The notes beneath the pieces are model-generated. The model was not told the origin of the DNA, did no database searches, and was given only the letters and a program-made list of their open reading frames with translations. From contig NZ_JAJAEO010000167.1 of NCBI RefSeq assembly GCF_020447225.1, positions 1-49,630 on the forward strand: a stretch of DNA of 49,630 nt. The letters are read 5' to 3'. Position 1 is the stretch's first letter, and each line of letters begins with the position of its first letter. The DNA is from Methylophaga pinxianii (GTDB taxonomy: Bacteria > Pseudomonadota > Gammaproteobacteria > Nitrosococcales > Methylophagaceae). Both the position numbers and the translations under genes were made by a program. This document shows, piece after piece, positions 1 through 8,423 of this stretch.

Positions 1-21
1 AAAAAAAACAAGAAAGAAATC

Positions 22-77
22 AAGGGGTCAGCCAGCTTGATAAAGTATAAAAAAACTAAATCAGTTGCTGACCCTTT
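22..77. repeat. Imperfect inverted repeat at the left edge
   Basis: An 11-bp inverted repeat with one G-T pair: arms at 22-32 (core GGGTCAGC) and 67-77 (core GCTGACCC), separated by 34 AT-rich bases. On the minus strand it lies just past the stop codon of the Amt fusion gene and is followed by a T-rich run, so it may act as that gene's terminator. Similar GGGTCA-type repeats are found beside REP-associated transposases, but none is visible here. Confidence 0.45.
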
Positions 78-107
78 AATCTGGACCCGGATCCTAATAT
101 CCTTCAT

Positions 108-3100
108 TTAACGCGGCATAACCCGAACACTAGTGAGTGATTCCAAGGGTTCCGGTCTTGACAGGTAATAGCCCTGAACATAATCCACGCCAATCTGACG
201 CAGGATATTAAGGGTTGCCGCGTCTTCAACAAATTCGGCAATGGTTTTTAATCCCATGATATGGCCGATGTTATTTATCGAAGCCACCATCGCTTGATCA
301 ATCCGGTTATTGGCGAGTTCCTGAATGAAAATACCATCTATTTTCAGATAATCGACTGGTAGTTGTTTGAGATAGCCGAAGGAAGACAGGCCACTGCCAA
401 AGTCATCCAGAGCAAACTGGCAGCCTAAGCGTTTGAGTTCGGTAATGAAGCGACCGGCATTGGCTGGATCAGCGATGGCAGCTGTTTCGGTGATTTCAAA
501 GCAAATATTATTTGCCGGTACTTGGCGTTTCTCCAGTTGTTCCTGAATTAACTGCAGACAGTCTTCGCGACCAATCGACGCTCCAGACAAGTTTATCGAG
601 CAAAACACGGGCTGCTGGTTCTGACGAAGTTGATCGCCCATCCAGGCCAGTGTGTTGCGAATCACCCATTGGTCGATCTTGGGCATTAAACCAAAACGTT
701 CTGCCGCTGGAATGAAAGCGCCTGGTGGAATGATTTCACCTTGTGGGCTGATCATGCGAGCCAGAATTTCATAATGCGGCATGGTGTTATCGCTGTTTTC
801 CAGCGGAACAATCGTCTGAAAATAGAGACGGAAAAGATCTTTATCGAGCGCTTCTTGCAGTCGGCTGGCCCATTGGATCTGACCTTGACGCTCTTGGGCC
901 TGAATGTCATCGGGCTGAAACAGATGAACTCGGTTACGCCCGAGATCCTTGGCAGCGTAGCAAGCGGCATCGGCATGGCTCAAAACTTCATCCAGGCTGC
1001 CACTGGCTTCGGTAATACTGACCAAACCGATACTGACGCCTACTGAAAACACCTGGCCTTCCCAGGAAAACCGAAAAGCGGTGACGGTTTTTCGCAGTGT
1101 CTCGGCAATGTTTAAACCCTTTTCAATAGGGCAATGGCTAAGCAATACCCCGAATTCGTCACCACCCAGTCGTGCCAGGGTATCGCTCTGACGCAGTACC
1201 GGTTTTAATAGATTTGAGAGCTGCTTTAACAGAACATCCCCGGCTCTATGTCCACAAGTGTCATTGACTAATTTGAACTGATCTAAATCCAGATAGCACA
1301 GCAGATGCTCGGCTTTGTCATGGTGAGCTTCATGGATCAGCGATTCCAAACGTTTTTCGAATTCACGGCGGTTGATGAGCCCAGTGAGCGTGTCGTGCAC
1401 CGCCTGGAAAGTCAGCATCTTCTGTAAACGACTGTTTTGAGTTATGTCCTGAAGCGCCACCACCCAACCTATATTTTGGCGGTTAGTATCCAGCAAAGGG
1501 GCACAGTTGAGCTGGACTTCAAATTCTTCGCCTTTTTTGTTTTTCAGCACAAATAGACGCTTTTGGCTGGAATTCGGCGATTTATCTGAGTATTGCTGAC
1601 ATAATGCCGTGATTTGAATGGAAACCGATTCACTGTCCTCAATCAGAATAATTTCGTCAATTGCTTTACCGAATGCTTGTTCGGATGTGTGACCAAGCAG
1701 TTCACTCGCCATCGGGTTAAGGTAGACGATGTTGTAGGCGGAATCACAGGTCACCACAGCTTCGGTGATCGCTTCCAGTGTGACTTGGGCCAGCTCAGAA
1801 TGACGATGCAGACGATCTTCCATCTTTTTTCTTTCACTGATATCCCTGAGCATAGCGCTGTATTGCACGCCTTCTTCGGTCGGACTGGCGGTGGTGGTGA
1901 CTTCCAGTGTGAAAGGTTCGCTTTTACTGTTTTTGGCAATGATTTCATAAGGGCCCGGCTGTTGGCTGCTGGCCAGAGTGACAAATAATTTCTCGGGCAG
2001 AATGGCCGAAAAGGTTTGTTTATTCTGTGCATGGAGCAACACTTCAGTGGGTTGCCCTACCAACTGGTGTGCTGGCAGGCCGAATAGAATCTCTGCTCCT
2101 GGATTTGCACTGGTTACAATGCCCTGGCTGGAGAAGGTGATTACCCCATCACGCATATCTCGCACAATCAACCGGGTGCGGGTCACCATGCGATTCAAAT
2201 TAGCGATAACCCGATTGTACTGAGAGGCAATCTGGCCGACTTCTGTAAATGGCTCAACCGGAACCCGCTGCTTCAGATCACCACTGCGCTCTTGCGTTTG
2301 CATGGCTGAAAGCAGATCAGTAAGTTCTGTTCTTGCACCATGTTCCGCAACATTAAGTCCTTGTTGTTCGGCTTCAAAACTGACGCGTAATGGTATGAAG
2401 CGATTCAGTAGAATGAGAAAAGTGAGGGATAGCGGGAAAATAAACAAAGCGCAGGCGAATATGCCAAGCAGTTGTACCTGTAATTGACCAGCGCGGCTTA
2501 AACCAGTATCAAGCAATTGCAAATCACCAAAAAGTGCGACGGCCAATGTGCCCCAAATACCGGCGGCTAAATGAACCGGCACAGCGGAAATGGCATCATC
2601 CAGCTGTATTCGATGCATCAATTTTTCAGCCAGAAACATCACTAACGCGCCCAAGCCACCAATTAAAGCCGCTTGCGGTGTTGAAACAACATGACAGCCA
2701 GCGGTAATGGCGACTAATCCAGCCAAAGTGCCATTAATTGTGAGTGAGGTAGTTTGACTATTATCCTGTTGCGTTTTGGATAGCAGAATCGCAATGATTC
2801 CTCCGGCAGCAGCTGCGATGATGGTGTTGACGATAATGCCGGCAATGGCGGTGGTAAAGGCCAATGTACTGCCACCATTAAAGCCAATCCAACCGATCAT
2901 AAAAAACAGCATACCCAGGATCGCCAGCGGTAGGTTGCTGCCTGGAATGTTTTGTACCTGCCCGTAAATGAAACGCCCGGTACGTGGGCCGATAACAATT
3001 ACTGCAGCTAATGCTACCCAGCCACCGACACTATGTACCACGGTACTGCCAGCAAAATCGGTAAACCCCATGGCTTCCAGCCAGCCAGGAGATTCATTGA

Positions 3101-3533
3101 CTGCGCTGCTCCAGACCCAGTGACCAAATACCGGATAGAGAAACAGGCTGATGACTGCCGTAATGATGATGTAGATCACAAACCTGCTTCGTTCTGCAAT
3201 GGCACCGGAAACAATCGTGGCGGCGGTGGCACAAAAAGTTAACTGGAAAAAGAAGAAACTGGCGTGCCAGAATTCGTCTCTGGAAAAATCAGCAATAAAC
3301 CAGTGAGTATCGAATTTCAGGCCGTCATGGGCACCAAACATGATGCCAAAACCAAACAGCCAGAAGAGCATGGCGGCAACAATCAAATCAAAGGCGTTTT
3401 TAAGCGCGACGTTAATCGCATTTTTACTTCGGGTAAGACCAGATTCCAAACAAAGGAATCCGCCCTGCATAATCAAAACCAGCATGGCTGCGATTAACAA
3501 CCACAATGTATCCAGTGCACTCATTTCAGGCAT
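108..3533 (-). CDS. Ammonium transporter fused to PAS, GGDEF and EAL domains
   Basis: A 1141-residue membrane protein joining an Amt channel to c-di-GMP enzymes. Residues about 1-385 are a full Amt domain with many membrane helices; it keeps an Asp before GSTVVH and the two pore histidines (GSTVVHS and VPVHLAAG). A linker (about 400-450) is followed by two PAS regions (about 455-570 and 575-700). The GGDEF motif is at about 790, with an RxxD inhibitory site five residues before it. The EAL domain has YEIL at about 921 and keeps SINLS, FEITE, LDDFG and LKIDG, so both enzymes look intact. I chose the ATG at 3533 because GGAGA lies seven bases upstream; a longer frame reaches 3638. It follows glnN on the same strand, beyond a terminator. 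An ammonium sensor controlling c-di-GMP is the likely role. Confidence 0.88.
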   Translation of the reverse strand: MPEMSALDTLWLLIAAMLVLIMQGGFLCLESGLTRSKNAINVALKNAFDLIVAAMLFWLFGFGIMFGAHDGLKFDTHWFIADFSRDEFWHASFFFFQLTFCATAATIVSGAIAERSRFVIYIIITAVISLFLYPVFGHWVWSSAVNESPGWLEAMGFTDFAGSTVVHSVGGWVALAAVIVIGPRTGRFIYGQVQNIPGSNLPLAILGMLFFMIGWIGFNGGSTLAFTTAIAGIIVNTIIAAAAGGIIAILLSKTQQDNSQTTSLTINGTLAGLVAITAGCHVVSTPQAALIGGLGALVMFLAEKLMHRIQLDDAISAVPVHLAAGIWGTLAVALFGDLQLLDTGLSRAGQLQVQLLGIFACALFIFPLSLTFLILLNRFIPLRVSFEAEQQGLNVAEHGARTELTDLLSAMQTQERSGDLKQRVPVEPFTEVGQIASQYNRVIANLNRMVTRTRLIVRDMRDGVITFSSQGIVTSANPGAEILFGLPAHQLVGQPTEVLLHAQNKQTFSAILPEKLFVTLASSQQPGPYEIIAKNSKSEPFTLEVTTTASPTEEGVQYSAMLRDISERKKMEDRLHRHSELAQVTLEAITEAVVTCDSAYNIVYLNPMASELLGHTSEQAFGKAIDEIILIEDSESVSIQITALCQQYSDKSPNSSQKRLFVLKNKKGEEFEVQLNCAPLLDTNRQNIGWVVALQDITQNSRLQKMLTFQAVHDTLTGLINRREFEKRLESLIHEAHHDKAEHLLCYLDLDQFKLVNDTCGHRAGDVLLKQLSNLLKPVLRQSDTLARLGGDEFGVLLSHCPIEKGLNIAETLRKTVTAFRFSWEGQVFSVGVSIGLVSITEASGSLDEVLSHADAACYAAKDLGRNRVHLFQPDDIQAQERQGQIQWASRLQEALDKDLFRLYFQTIVPLENSDNTMPHYEILARMISPQGEIIPPGAFIPAAERFGLMPKIDQWVIRNTLAWMGDQLRQNQQPVFCSINLSGASIGREDCLQLIQEQLEKRQVPANNICFEITETAAIADPANAGRFITELKRLGCQFALDDFGSGLSSFGYLKQLPVDYLKIDGIFIQELANNRIDQAMVASINNIGHIMGLKTIAEFVEDAATLNILRQIGVDYVQGYYLSRPEPLESLTSVRVMPR

Positions 3534-3716
3534 TATCAGTCTCCGAAGATGAAGGCAGCACTCTATCGGTGCGGGCGATTGGCAATGGTTAACACAATAG
3601 CGCCAGCCCGCGTTATATCGAGTGTTGTGGCTTATCAAACAGCAGAATTTGTGCCATTTCAGCTAAGTAAGAATGCAGTGAAAAGGAAAGCGGTTTAAAC
3701 GAGGGGCATTACAAAC

Positions 3717-3750
3717 AAAAGGGCCAGAGAAAATTCTCTGGCCCTTTTTT
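3717..3750 (-). terminator. Terminator after glnN
   Basis: A strong hairpin with arms AAGGGCCAGAGAA and its complement is flanked by A and T runs on both sides. It begins 25 bases past the glnN stop codon on the minus strand, so it most likely ends glnN transcription and separates it from the Amt fusion gene. Confidence 0.8.
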
Positions 3751-3774
3751 ATCCCATGTAAATTGAAGGTTGGT

Positions 3775-5949
3775 TTATTTGATAAACAACATCTCACGGT
3801 ATTTAGGCAATGGCCACAAGTCATCGGCAACTTCGGCTTCCAGGGCATCAACGTGAGCACGTACTTTCAACATTAAGCCACGGATATCGTGGGCGCAGAA
3901 ATTCATGTGCGCTTCGATAGAATCAAAATCATGTTGCTTAATCGCTGTAGAAAGTTCAGCGACGGCGGCAATCATGGCGTTGGTTTCATTGGCAATTGAA
4001 AGGGCAATGGCGTTATCCATTTCAATACCCAGCTCGGCCATGCCATTATTAGCCATGGATAATTCCGCCAGATATTGTGTGGCAGCTGGGTAAATCATGG
4101 TTTTAGCCATTTCGATAACCAGTTTGGCTTCAACTTCAATCGATAAAATATATTGCTCGGCATAGACTTCAAATCGACTTTCCAGCTCGACTGGTGAAAA
4201 CACACCGGTACGTGAAAACAGTCCACGGATTGATTCATCGCGCAGGTATGGCAGTGCATCAGCAGAAGTCGGCAGGTTTTTCAAACCACGTTCTTCCACC
4301 GCCATTCTGTGCCATTCAGCAGAATAACCATCGCCACCAAAGATGACATTGCCATGTTCTTCCATCAGCGTTTTCAGTACAGCTAAAACAGCGGTGGTTC
4401 TTGAGTCAGTTTTTGCCAGTTCAGCTTCCAGTTTTTCAGCAACCCATTCCAGCGAGTCAGCCAAAATGGTGTTCATCGCAACTAATGGTCCAGATACCGA
4501 TTGAGATGAACCAACGGCACGGAATTCAAATCGGTTGCCGGTAAAAGCAAACGGAGAAGTACGGTTACGGTCACCCGGATCGCGTTCGAACTTGAGGATT
4601 TGAGACAGGCCCAGATCCATTTCGCCACCTTTGGTTGAAGTGGCGATTTTGCCATCTTTGATGTCCTGGAAAACTTTCTCCAATTGGTCGCCGAGATAAA
4701 CAGACAAAATAGCAGGAGGCGCTTCATTGGCACCTAAACGGTGGTCATTTGATGCTGAGGCAATAACGGCACGCAATAACGGACCATATTTATGAACACC
4801 GCGGATGACCGCGCCACAGAATAATAAGAAGTTAAGGTTATCGTGTGGAGTGCTGCCTGGATCTAACAGGTTGCCTTGGGTCGCATTACCAACCGACCAG
4901 TTAACGTGTTTGCCCGAACCATTGACGCCAGCGAACGGTTTTTCATGTAACAGGCACATAAAGCCATGTTTTTTGGCAGTGCTTTTCATCAAAGTCATCA
5001 TCAACTGCTGGTGGTCGGCAGCGATGTTGGCTGATTCAAAATATGGTGCGATTTCAAACTGGCCTGGCGCGACTTCATTGTGGTGTGTTTTGGCAGGAAT
5101 ACCCAGACGATAAAGCTGATCTTCGAAATCCTGCATGAAGATTTGTACACGCTCTGGAATCGCACCAAAGTAATGATCATCAAACTGCTGACCTTTGGCG
5201 GGTGATGCGCCAAACAGAGTGCGACCGGCTAACAATAAATCGGGGCGGGCATTGGCAAAATTGATATCGACCAGGAAGTATTCCTGCTCGGCACCACAGC
5301 TTGAATTCAGTGTCGCAATCTCTTCTTCACCCATTAACGTCAGCACTTTGCGTGCAGCTTTATCCATCGCGGCATTGGAGCGTAATAACGGGATTTTTTT
5401 ATCCAGCGCTTCGCCTGTCCAAGACATGAATACGCTTGGGATCATCAATGTCGAACCATTTTCGGTGTGCATAATGAATGCCGGGCTGGTCGGATCCCAA
5501 GCCGTGTAACCCCGCGCAGCATTGGTCATGCGCAGGCTGCCGTTCGGGAATGATGAACCGTCTGGTTCGCCTTTAATCAATAAACTGCCTGAAAATTCGG
5601 TAATCGCATTACCTTCAGAATTGGTCACAATAAAACCGTCATGTTTTTCGGCGGTGATATTGGTCATCGGATAGAAAATATGTGAAAAGAATTTAACGCC
5701 TTTGGATAACGCCCAGCTCTTCATCGCTGCAGCCACCACATCCGCGACGGCTGGAGCAAGCGGAGCACCGGTTTGCACGGTTTGTTTAACCGCTTTAAAA
5801 GCCGATTTATTCAGCGCATGTTCCATTGTTGCCAGATTAAATACATCCGTTGCCCAGATCTTATCTAAAGTTTCAGGCTTTTTTACGGCGATTTTTTCGC
5901 GGTTGGTGATTTGTGAAATTGCTGACAAGCGCGACTCGTTTCCACTCAT
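3775..5949 (-). CDS. glnN: Type III glutamine synthetase
   Basis: A 724-residue cytoplasmic enzyme making glutamine from glutamate, ammonium and ATP. Its length and sequence fit the GSIII (GlnN) class of 700-730 residues, not the roughly 470-residue GSI. Visible family stretches are NSSCGAEQEYFLVD, the histidine-rich KTHHNEVAPGQFE, NGSGKHVNWS, and ANEAPPAILS before the ATP-binding FAFTGNRFEFRA. The ATG at 5949 has AAAGGG a few bases upstream. The gene stands alone with its own terminator; a weak sigma-54-like element lies about 146 bases upstream of the start. Its neighbour is an ammonium-transporter signalling fusion, so this is a small nitrogen locus. Many bacteria carry GSIII in addition to GSI, so it may be a second enzyme used under nitrogen stress. 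Confidence 0.93.
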   Translation of the reverse strand: MSGNESRLSAISQITNREKIAVKKPETLDKIWATDVFNLATMEHALNKSAFKAVKQTVQTGAPLAPAVADVVAAAMKSWALSKGVKFFSHIFYPMTNITAEKHDGFIVTNSEGNAITEFSGSLLIKGEPDGSSFPNGSLRMTNAARGYTAWDPTSPAFIMHTENGSTLMIPSVFMSWTGEALDKKIPLLRSNAAMDKAARKVLTLMGEEEIATLNSSCGAEQEYFLVDINFANARPDLLLAGRTLFGASPAKGQQFDDHYFGAIPERVQIFMQDFEDQLYRLGIPAKTHHNEVAPGQFEIAPYFESANIAADHQQLMMTLMKSTAKKHGFMCLLHEKPFAGVNGSGKHVNWSVGNATQGNLLDPGSTPHDNLNFLLFCGAVIRGVHKYGPLLRAVIASASNDHRLGANEAPPAILSVYLGDQLEKVFQDIKDGKIATSTKGGEMDLGLSQILKFERDPGDRNRTSPFAFTGNRFEFRAVGSSQSVSGPLVAMNTILADSLEWVAEKLEAELAKTDSRTTAVLAVLKTLMEEHGNVIFGGDGYSAEWHRMAVEERGLKNLPTSADALPYLRDESIRGLFSRTGVFSPVELESRFEVYAEQYILSIEVEAKLVIEMAKTMIYPAATQYLAELSMANNGMAELGIEMDNAIALSIANETNAMIAAVAELSTAIKQHDFDSIEAHMNFCAHDIRGLMLKVRAHVDALEAEVADDLWPLPKYREMLFIK

Positions 5950-6094
5950 TTCGTTACCCTTTCTGCGTGATTGTTTAATTCGTGTTTTATTTTCAACACA
6001 CTTTTAAGAAGCTTAATTTCGTAAAGATTGATCATGAGTAGAGCGACGAAACAGAACACGACCATTAAGTTCTTTTGTCCAACCACAGTCATAA

Positions 6095-6110
6095 GCAATA
6101 AGCAGTCCAA
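6095..6110 (-). promoter_or_regulatory. Possible sigma-54 promoter for glnN
   Basis: Read on the minus strand, TTGGACTGCTTATTGC has the GG and GC pairs of a -24/-12 element exactly ten bases apart. The rest of the -24 box departs from TGGCAC. It would give a leader of about 130 bases before glnN. No NtrC half-sites in the usual orientation were found. Confidence 0.3.
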
Positions 6111-6122
6111 TTATCATAGAAA

Positions 6123-6245
6123 ATGTCAGATTCAGCAAAACAAGTTCAGCCGGAGGATGCAGCGTTTATAGGGCATCAGCTGGGAGCTGAAGTGCTGCCA
6201 GCCGTGAGCGAACAAGGTGCGCAACGCACCAAATTAGAGCATTAA
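6123..6245 (+). CDS. Short ORF of unknown status (40 aa)
   Basis: ATG to TAA frame of 41 codons with reasonable codon use, encoding a hydrophilic peptide beginning MSDSAKQVQPED. I see no ribosome binding site (upstream bases are AT-rich) and do not recognise the product. An orphan plus-strand terminator lies 230 bases downstream, so a transcript may cross this region. It could be a small protein, a remnant of a longer gene, or chance. Confidence 0.25.
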   Translation: MSDSAKQVQPEDAAFIGHQLGAEVLPAVSEQGAQRTKLEH

Positions 6246-6474
6246 AAGCACCTGTCAAGTTGTCGTCCCGATGTTGTTTCCGCGGCGATTGGCTATGAAA
6301 CTTTGAGGAAGAAAATTAAGTGTGATGCAGTAAAAAGAAAAAGCGCTTTATCAAAGGACAGAAACAAGATCTTTTAAATATCAGAATTAATTCACGGTTT
6401 TTTTAATGCTACAGGCGGATAAGTGATCTCACAGAATAGTTTTCTGGTCGTGAATGTGTTCTCTCTCGTTCTTT

Positions 6475-6502
6475 ATGTCAGGCTTCGGTCTGACATTTTT
6501 TT
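6475..6502 (+). terminator. Orphan plus-strand terminator
   Basis: Seven-base stem ATGTCAG/CTGACAT around a GCTTCGGT loop, followed by a run of T. The T run is only on the plus-strand side. No convincing plus-strand gene lies in the 500 bases before it. Apart from the 40-codon ORF and the possible glnN promoter, I see nothing else in 5950-6669. Confidence 0.75.
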
Positions 6503-6669
6503 ATCTGCCTGCATAAAATCTCGCTGCCAGTCCTGCTTCTCAGTAATCAGTTTTATCTGGAATGATCTGGGTCAATGACTCACAGCCTTAAAAGGTCTAG
6601 GCTGATCTTATCGCTCTCTTATTCAATATTATGAGAGCGCCATAAGTATTTATTATGAGGAGTAGATCT

Positions 6670-7746
6670 ATGGCAACTATGATGAAAGCAGCTATTTTTA
6701 TTGGGCCAGGTCGCATCGAAATTGACGATAAACCTATACCAGAAATTGGCGATAATGATGCGCTAATTAAAATTACTACCACAACCATTTGCGGGACGGA
6801 TATTCATATCCTCAAAGGTGAATATCCCGTTGAAAAAGGTTTGACGATTGGGCATGAACCTGTCGGAGTGATCGAAAAACTGGGCAAAAATATTCGGGGC
6901 TATCATGAAGGGCAACGGGTTATAGCCGGCGCAATCTGTCCCGGTTTTACTTCCTATGCCTGTCAGGATGGTTATTCAGCACAGGATGGTGGATCACATT
7001 CTCATGGTTACAAACCTATGGGCGGGTGGCGGTTTGGCAATACCATTGATGGCGCACAGGCGGAATATCTTCTCGTGCCGGATGCCCAGGCGAATTTGTC
7101 ACCCGTTCCAGATAATTTAACTGACGAACAGGTTTTGATGTGCCCCGATATTATGTCCACAGGTTTTGCCGGGGCTGAATCGGGAAATATTCAAATAGGT
7201 GATATTGTGGCGGTATTTGCCCAAGGCCCGATTGGCTTATGTGCCACAGCCGGGGCCAGATTAAAAGGGGCCAGTTTTATTATTGCGGTGGATGGGGTGG
7301 ATGAACGGCTGGCAATCTCAAAACAAATGGGCGCAGATGTCACACTGGATTATCGAAAAGATGACGTGGTCGCCGAAATACTGAAATTGACCGGTGGACG
7401 CGGAGTCGACGTAGCAATTGAAGCCCTTGGTCAACAAAGCACTTTTGAAGCAGCGCTGCGTGTCCTGAAACCCGGCGGCACATTATCAAGTCTCGGAGTG
7501 TATTCATCTGATCTGACAATTCCACTGGATGCGTTTGCCGCAGGCTTAGGAGATCACAAAATCATCACCTCATTATGTCCGGGCGGTAAGGAACGTATGC
7601 GCCGTTTAATGGATATTATTGCCCACGGCAGGCTGGATTTAAGTGCGATGGTGACCCATCGGTTCAAACTGGAAAACATTACAGAAGCCTATGATTTATT
7701 CTCTCATCAAAGAGATGGGGTTTTAAAAGTCGCTATTGAGATCTGA
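6670..7746 (+). CDS. Zinc-dependent alcohol dehydrogenase, secondary-alcohol type
   Basis: A 358-residue NAD(P)-dependent medium-chain dehydrogenase. The catalytic zinc ligands are visible: Cys41 (CGTDIH), His62-Glu63 (GHEP) and Asp160 (CPDIMSTGF). The Cys/His/Glu/Asp set matches the Clostridium beijerinckii/Thermoanaerobacter secondary alcohol dehydrogenase group, not horse-liver-type enzymes. The four-cysteine structural zinc loop is missing, and about 20 residues containing DGYSAQDGGSHSHGYK occupy that area. The nucleotide-binding GPIGLCA loop follows. The start is the ATG at 6670 with GAGGAG seven bases before it; the in-frame ATG at 6655 overlaps that site. It may oxidise secondary alcohols or reduce ketones; the actual substrate cannot be read from sequence. 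The first pqqA unit begins four bases after the stop. Confidence 0.85.
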   Translation: MATMMKAAIFIGPGRIEIDDKPIPEIGDNDALIKITTTTICGTDIHILKGEYPVEKGLTIGHEPVGVIEKLGKNIRGYHEGQRVIAGAICPGFTSYACQDGYSAQDGGSHSHGYKPMGGWRFGNTIDGAQAEYLLVPDAQANLSPVPDNLTDEQVLMCPDIMSTGFAGAESGNIQIGDIVAVFAQGPIGLCATAGARLKGASFIIAVDGVDERLAISKQMGADVTLDYRKDDVVAEILKLTGGRGVDVAIEALGQQSTFEAALRVLKPGGTLSSLGVYSSDLTIPLDAFAAGLGDHKIITSLCPGGKERMRRLMDIIAHGRLDLSAMVTHRFKLENITEAYDLFSHQRDGVLKVAIEI

Positions 7747-7749
7747 TCC

Positions 7750-7852
7750 AGCAAAATCCTGAGCTATGGCAAACAAATCCCTTTATGGAAATTTTATCTG
7801 TCGGCGTAACATATGAATCGTAAGCCAACGAAACAATCAAGAGGTGATGATC
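7750..7852 (+). promoter_or_regulatory. Conserved upstream region of pqqA copy 1
   Basis: 103 bases that align without gaps to the regions before the other two pqqA copies (10409-10511, 12994-13096). Shared blocks are AGCAAAATCC at the left end, a related CAAATCC block starting 22 bases later, CTTTATGG, GCGTAACATATGAATCGTAAG and the ribosome site AGAGGTGAT. The TATGAAT block, about 40 bases before the ATG, is a plausible -10 box without a good -35, which suggests activator-dependent transcription. Confidence 0.6.
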
Positions 7853-7924
7853 ATGTGGACTAAACCAGAATATTCAGACATGCGTTTCGGTTTTGAAGTA
7901 ACGATGTACATCTGCAATCGTTAA
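7853..7924 (+). CDS. pqqA: PQQ precursor peptide PqqA, copy 1
   Basis: A 23-residue peptide, [19 protein letters not shown] followed by ICNR. It has the standard length and pattern of PqqA, including Glu15 and Tyr19, which are crosslinked by the radical SAM enzyme PqqE and become the PQQ skeleton. AGAGGTGAT precedes the ATG. No pqqB, C, D or E follows, and a terminator starts 23 bases after the stop, so it is a solo gene. Copies at 10512 and 13097 encode exactly the same peptide. PQQ is the cofactor of the methanol dehydrogenase encoded by the mxa genes at the right end of the window. Confidence 0.95.
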   Translation: MWTKPEYSDMRFGFEVTMYICNR

Positions 7925-7947
7925 GATTTGAAACAACGCAAAATAAG

Positions 7948-7971
7948 AAGCCCCCGAAAGGGGGCTTTTTT
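7948..7971 (+). terminator. Terminator of pqqA copy 1
   Basis: Hairpin GCCCCC-GAAA-GGGGGC followed by six T. The same hairpin lies at exactly the same distance after all three pqqA copies. Confidence 0.92.
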
Positions 7972-8423
7972 ATGGCTTGAAACTAGCGCTCACCCACATT
8001 AATTCACATGCGGGACTGTTAATTTGTTGATTCAATCGAGCTGGTTGACGTTATCAAAAGCTAACTTAGTTGTTAAAAAACTACCGAATTATCAGTCTGT
8101 TAGGTATAAGAAAGCCTCTCAAAACAGCATGCTTATTGGAGAAAGTCTCCATATTGACACTGGTCGGATACAGTGAGACACTCAAATCGAAAGCGCGTTG
8201 TATAGCAGTGCTGATAATACAATCTCAATTAGCAATCGCGAGTTAGTTTTTCTACTTCGTTTGACTTGCAAATATGACATCACAAGATGTCGAATACCTG
8301 TAAAACTCCCTTGCGAAAGCAAAATATCTAACCCCCAGCGTGCTTTATTTCCATCTGATTGGGTTTCTCCCAATCTAAATCCATTAGCAACAAGCAATAG
8401 ACTTAATGCCAAAGGAGTACTTA
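7972..8423. other. Gene-free stretch with small hairpins
   Basis: No convincing gene. Two perfect small inverted repeats are present: GACATC-ACAA-GATGTC at 8276-8291 and GATTGGG-TTTCT-CCCAATC at 8357-8375. The second lies about 50 bases before the 192-residue ORF and could be part of its leader. The 77-codon frame across 8198-8431 overlaps that gene's ribosome site and looks spurious. Confidence 0.4.

Noticed and set aside
22-77. Left-edge inverted repeat as the end of an insertion sequence
   Set aside because: No transposase or target duplication is visible in the window, so it is recorded only as a repeat or possible terminator.
3775-5949. Several antisense and shifted ORFs across glnN
   Set aside because: They follow the codon pattern of the strongly conserved GlnN frame and carry no motif of their own.
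6216-6230. Palindrome GGTGCG-CAA-CGCACC as an NtrC site
   Set aside because: NtrC sites have the GCACC half first and GGTGC second; the halves here are in the opposite order.
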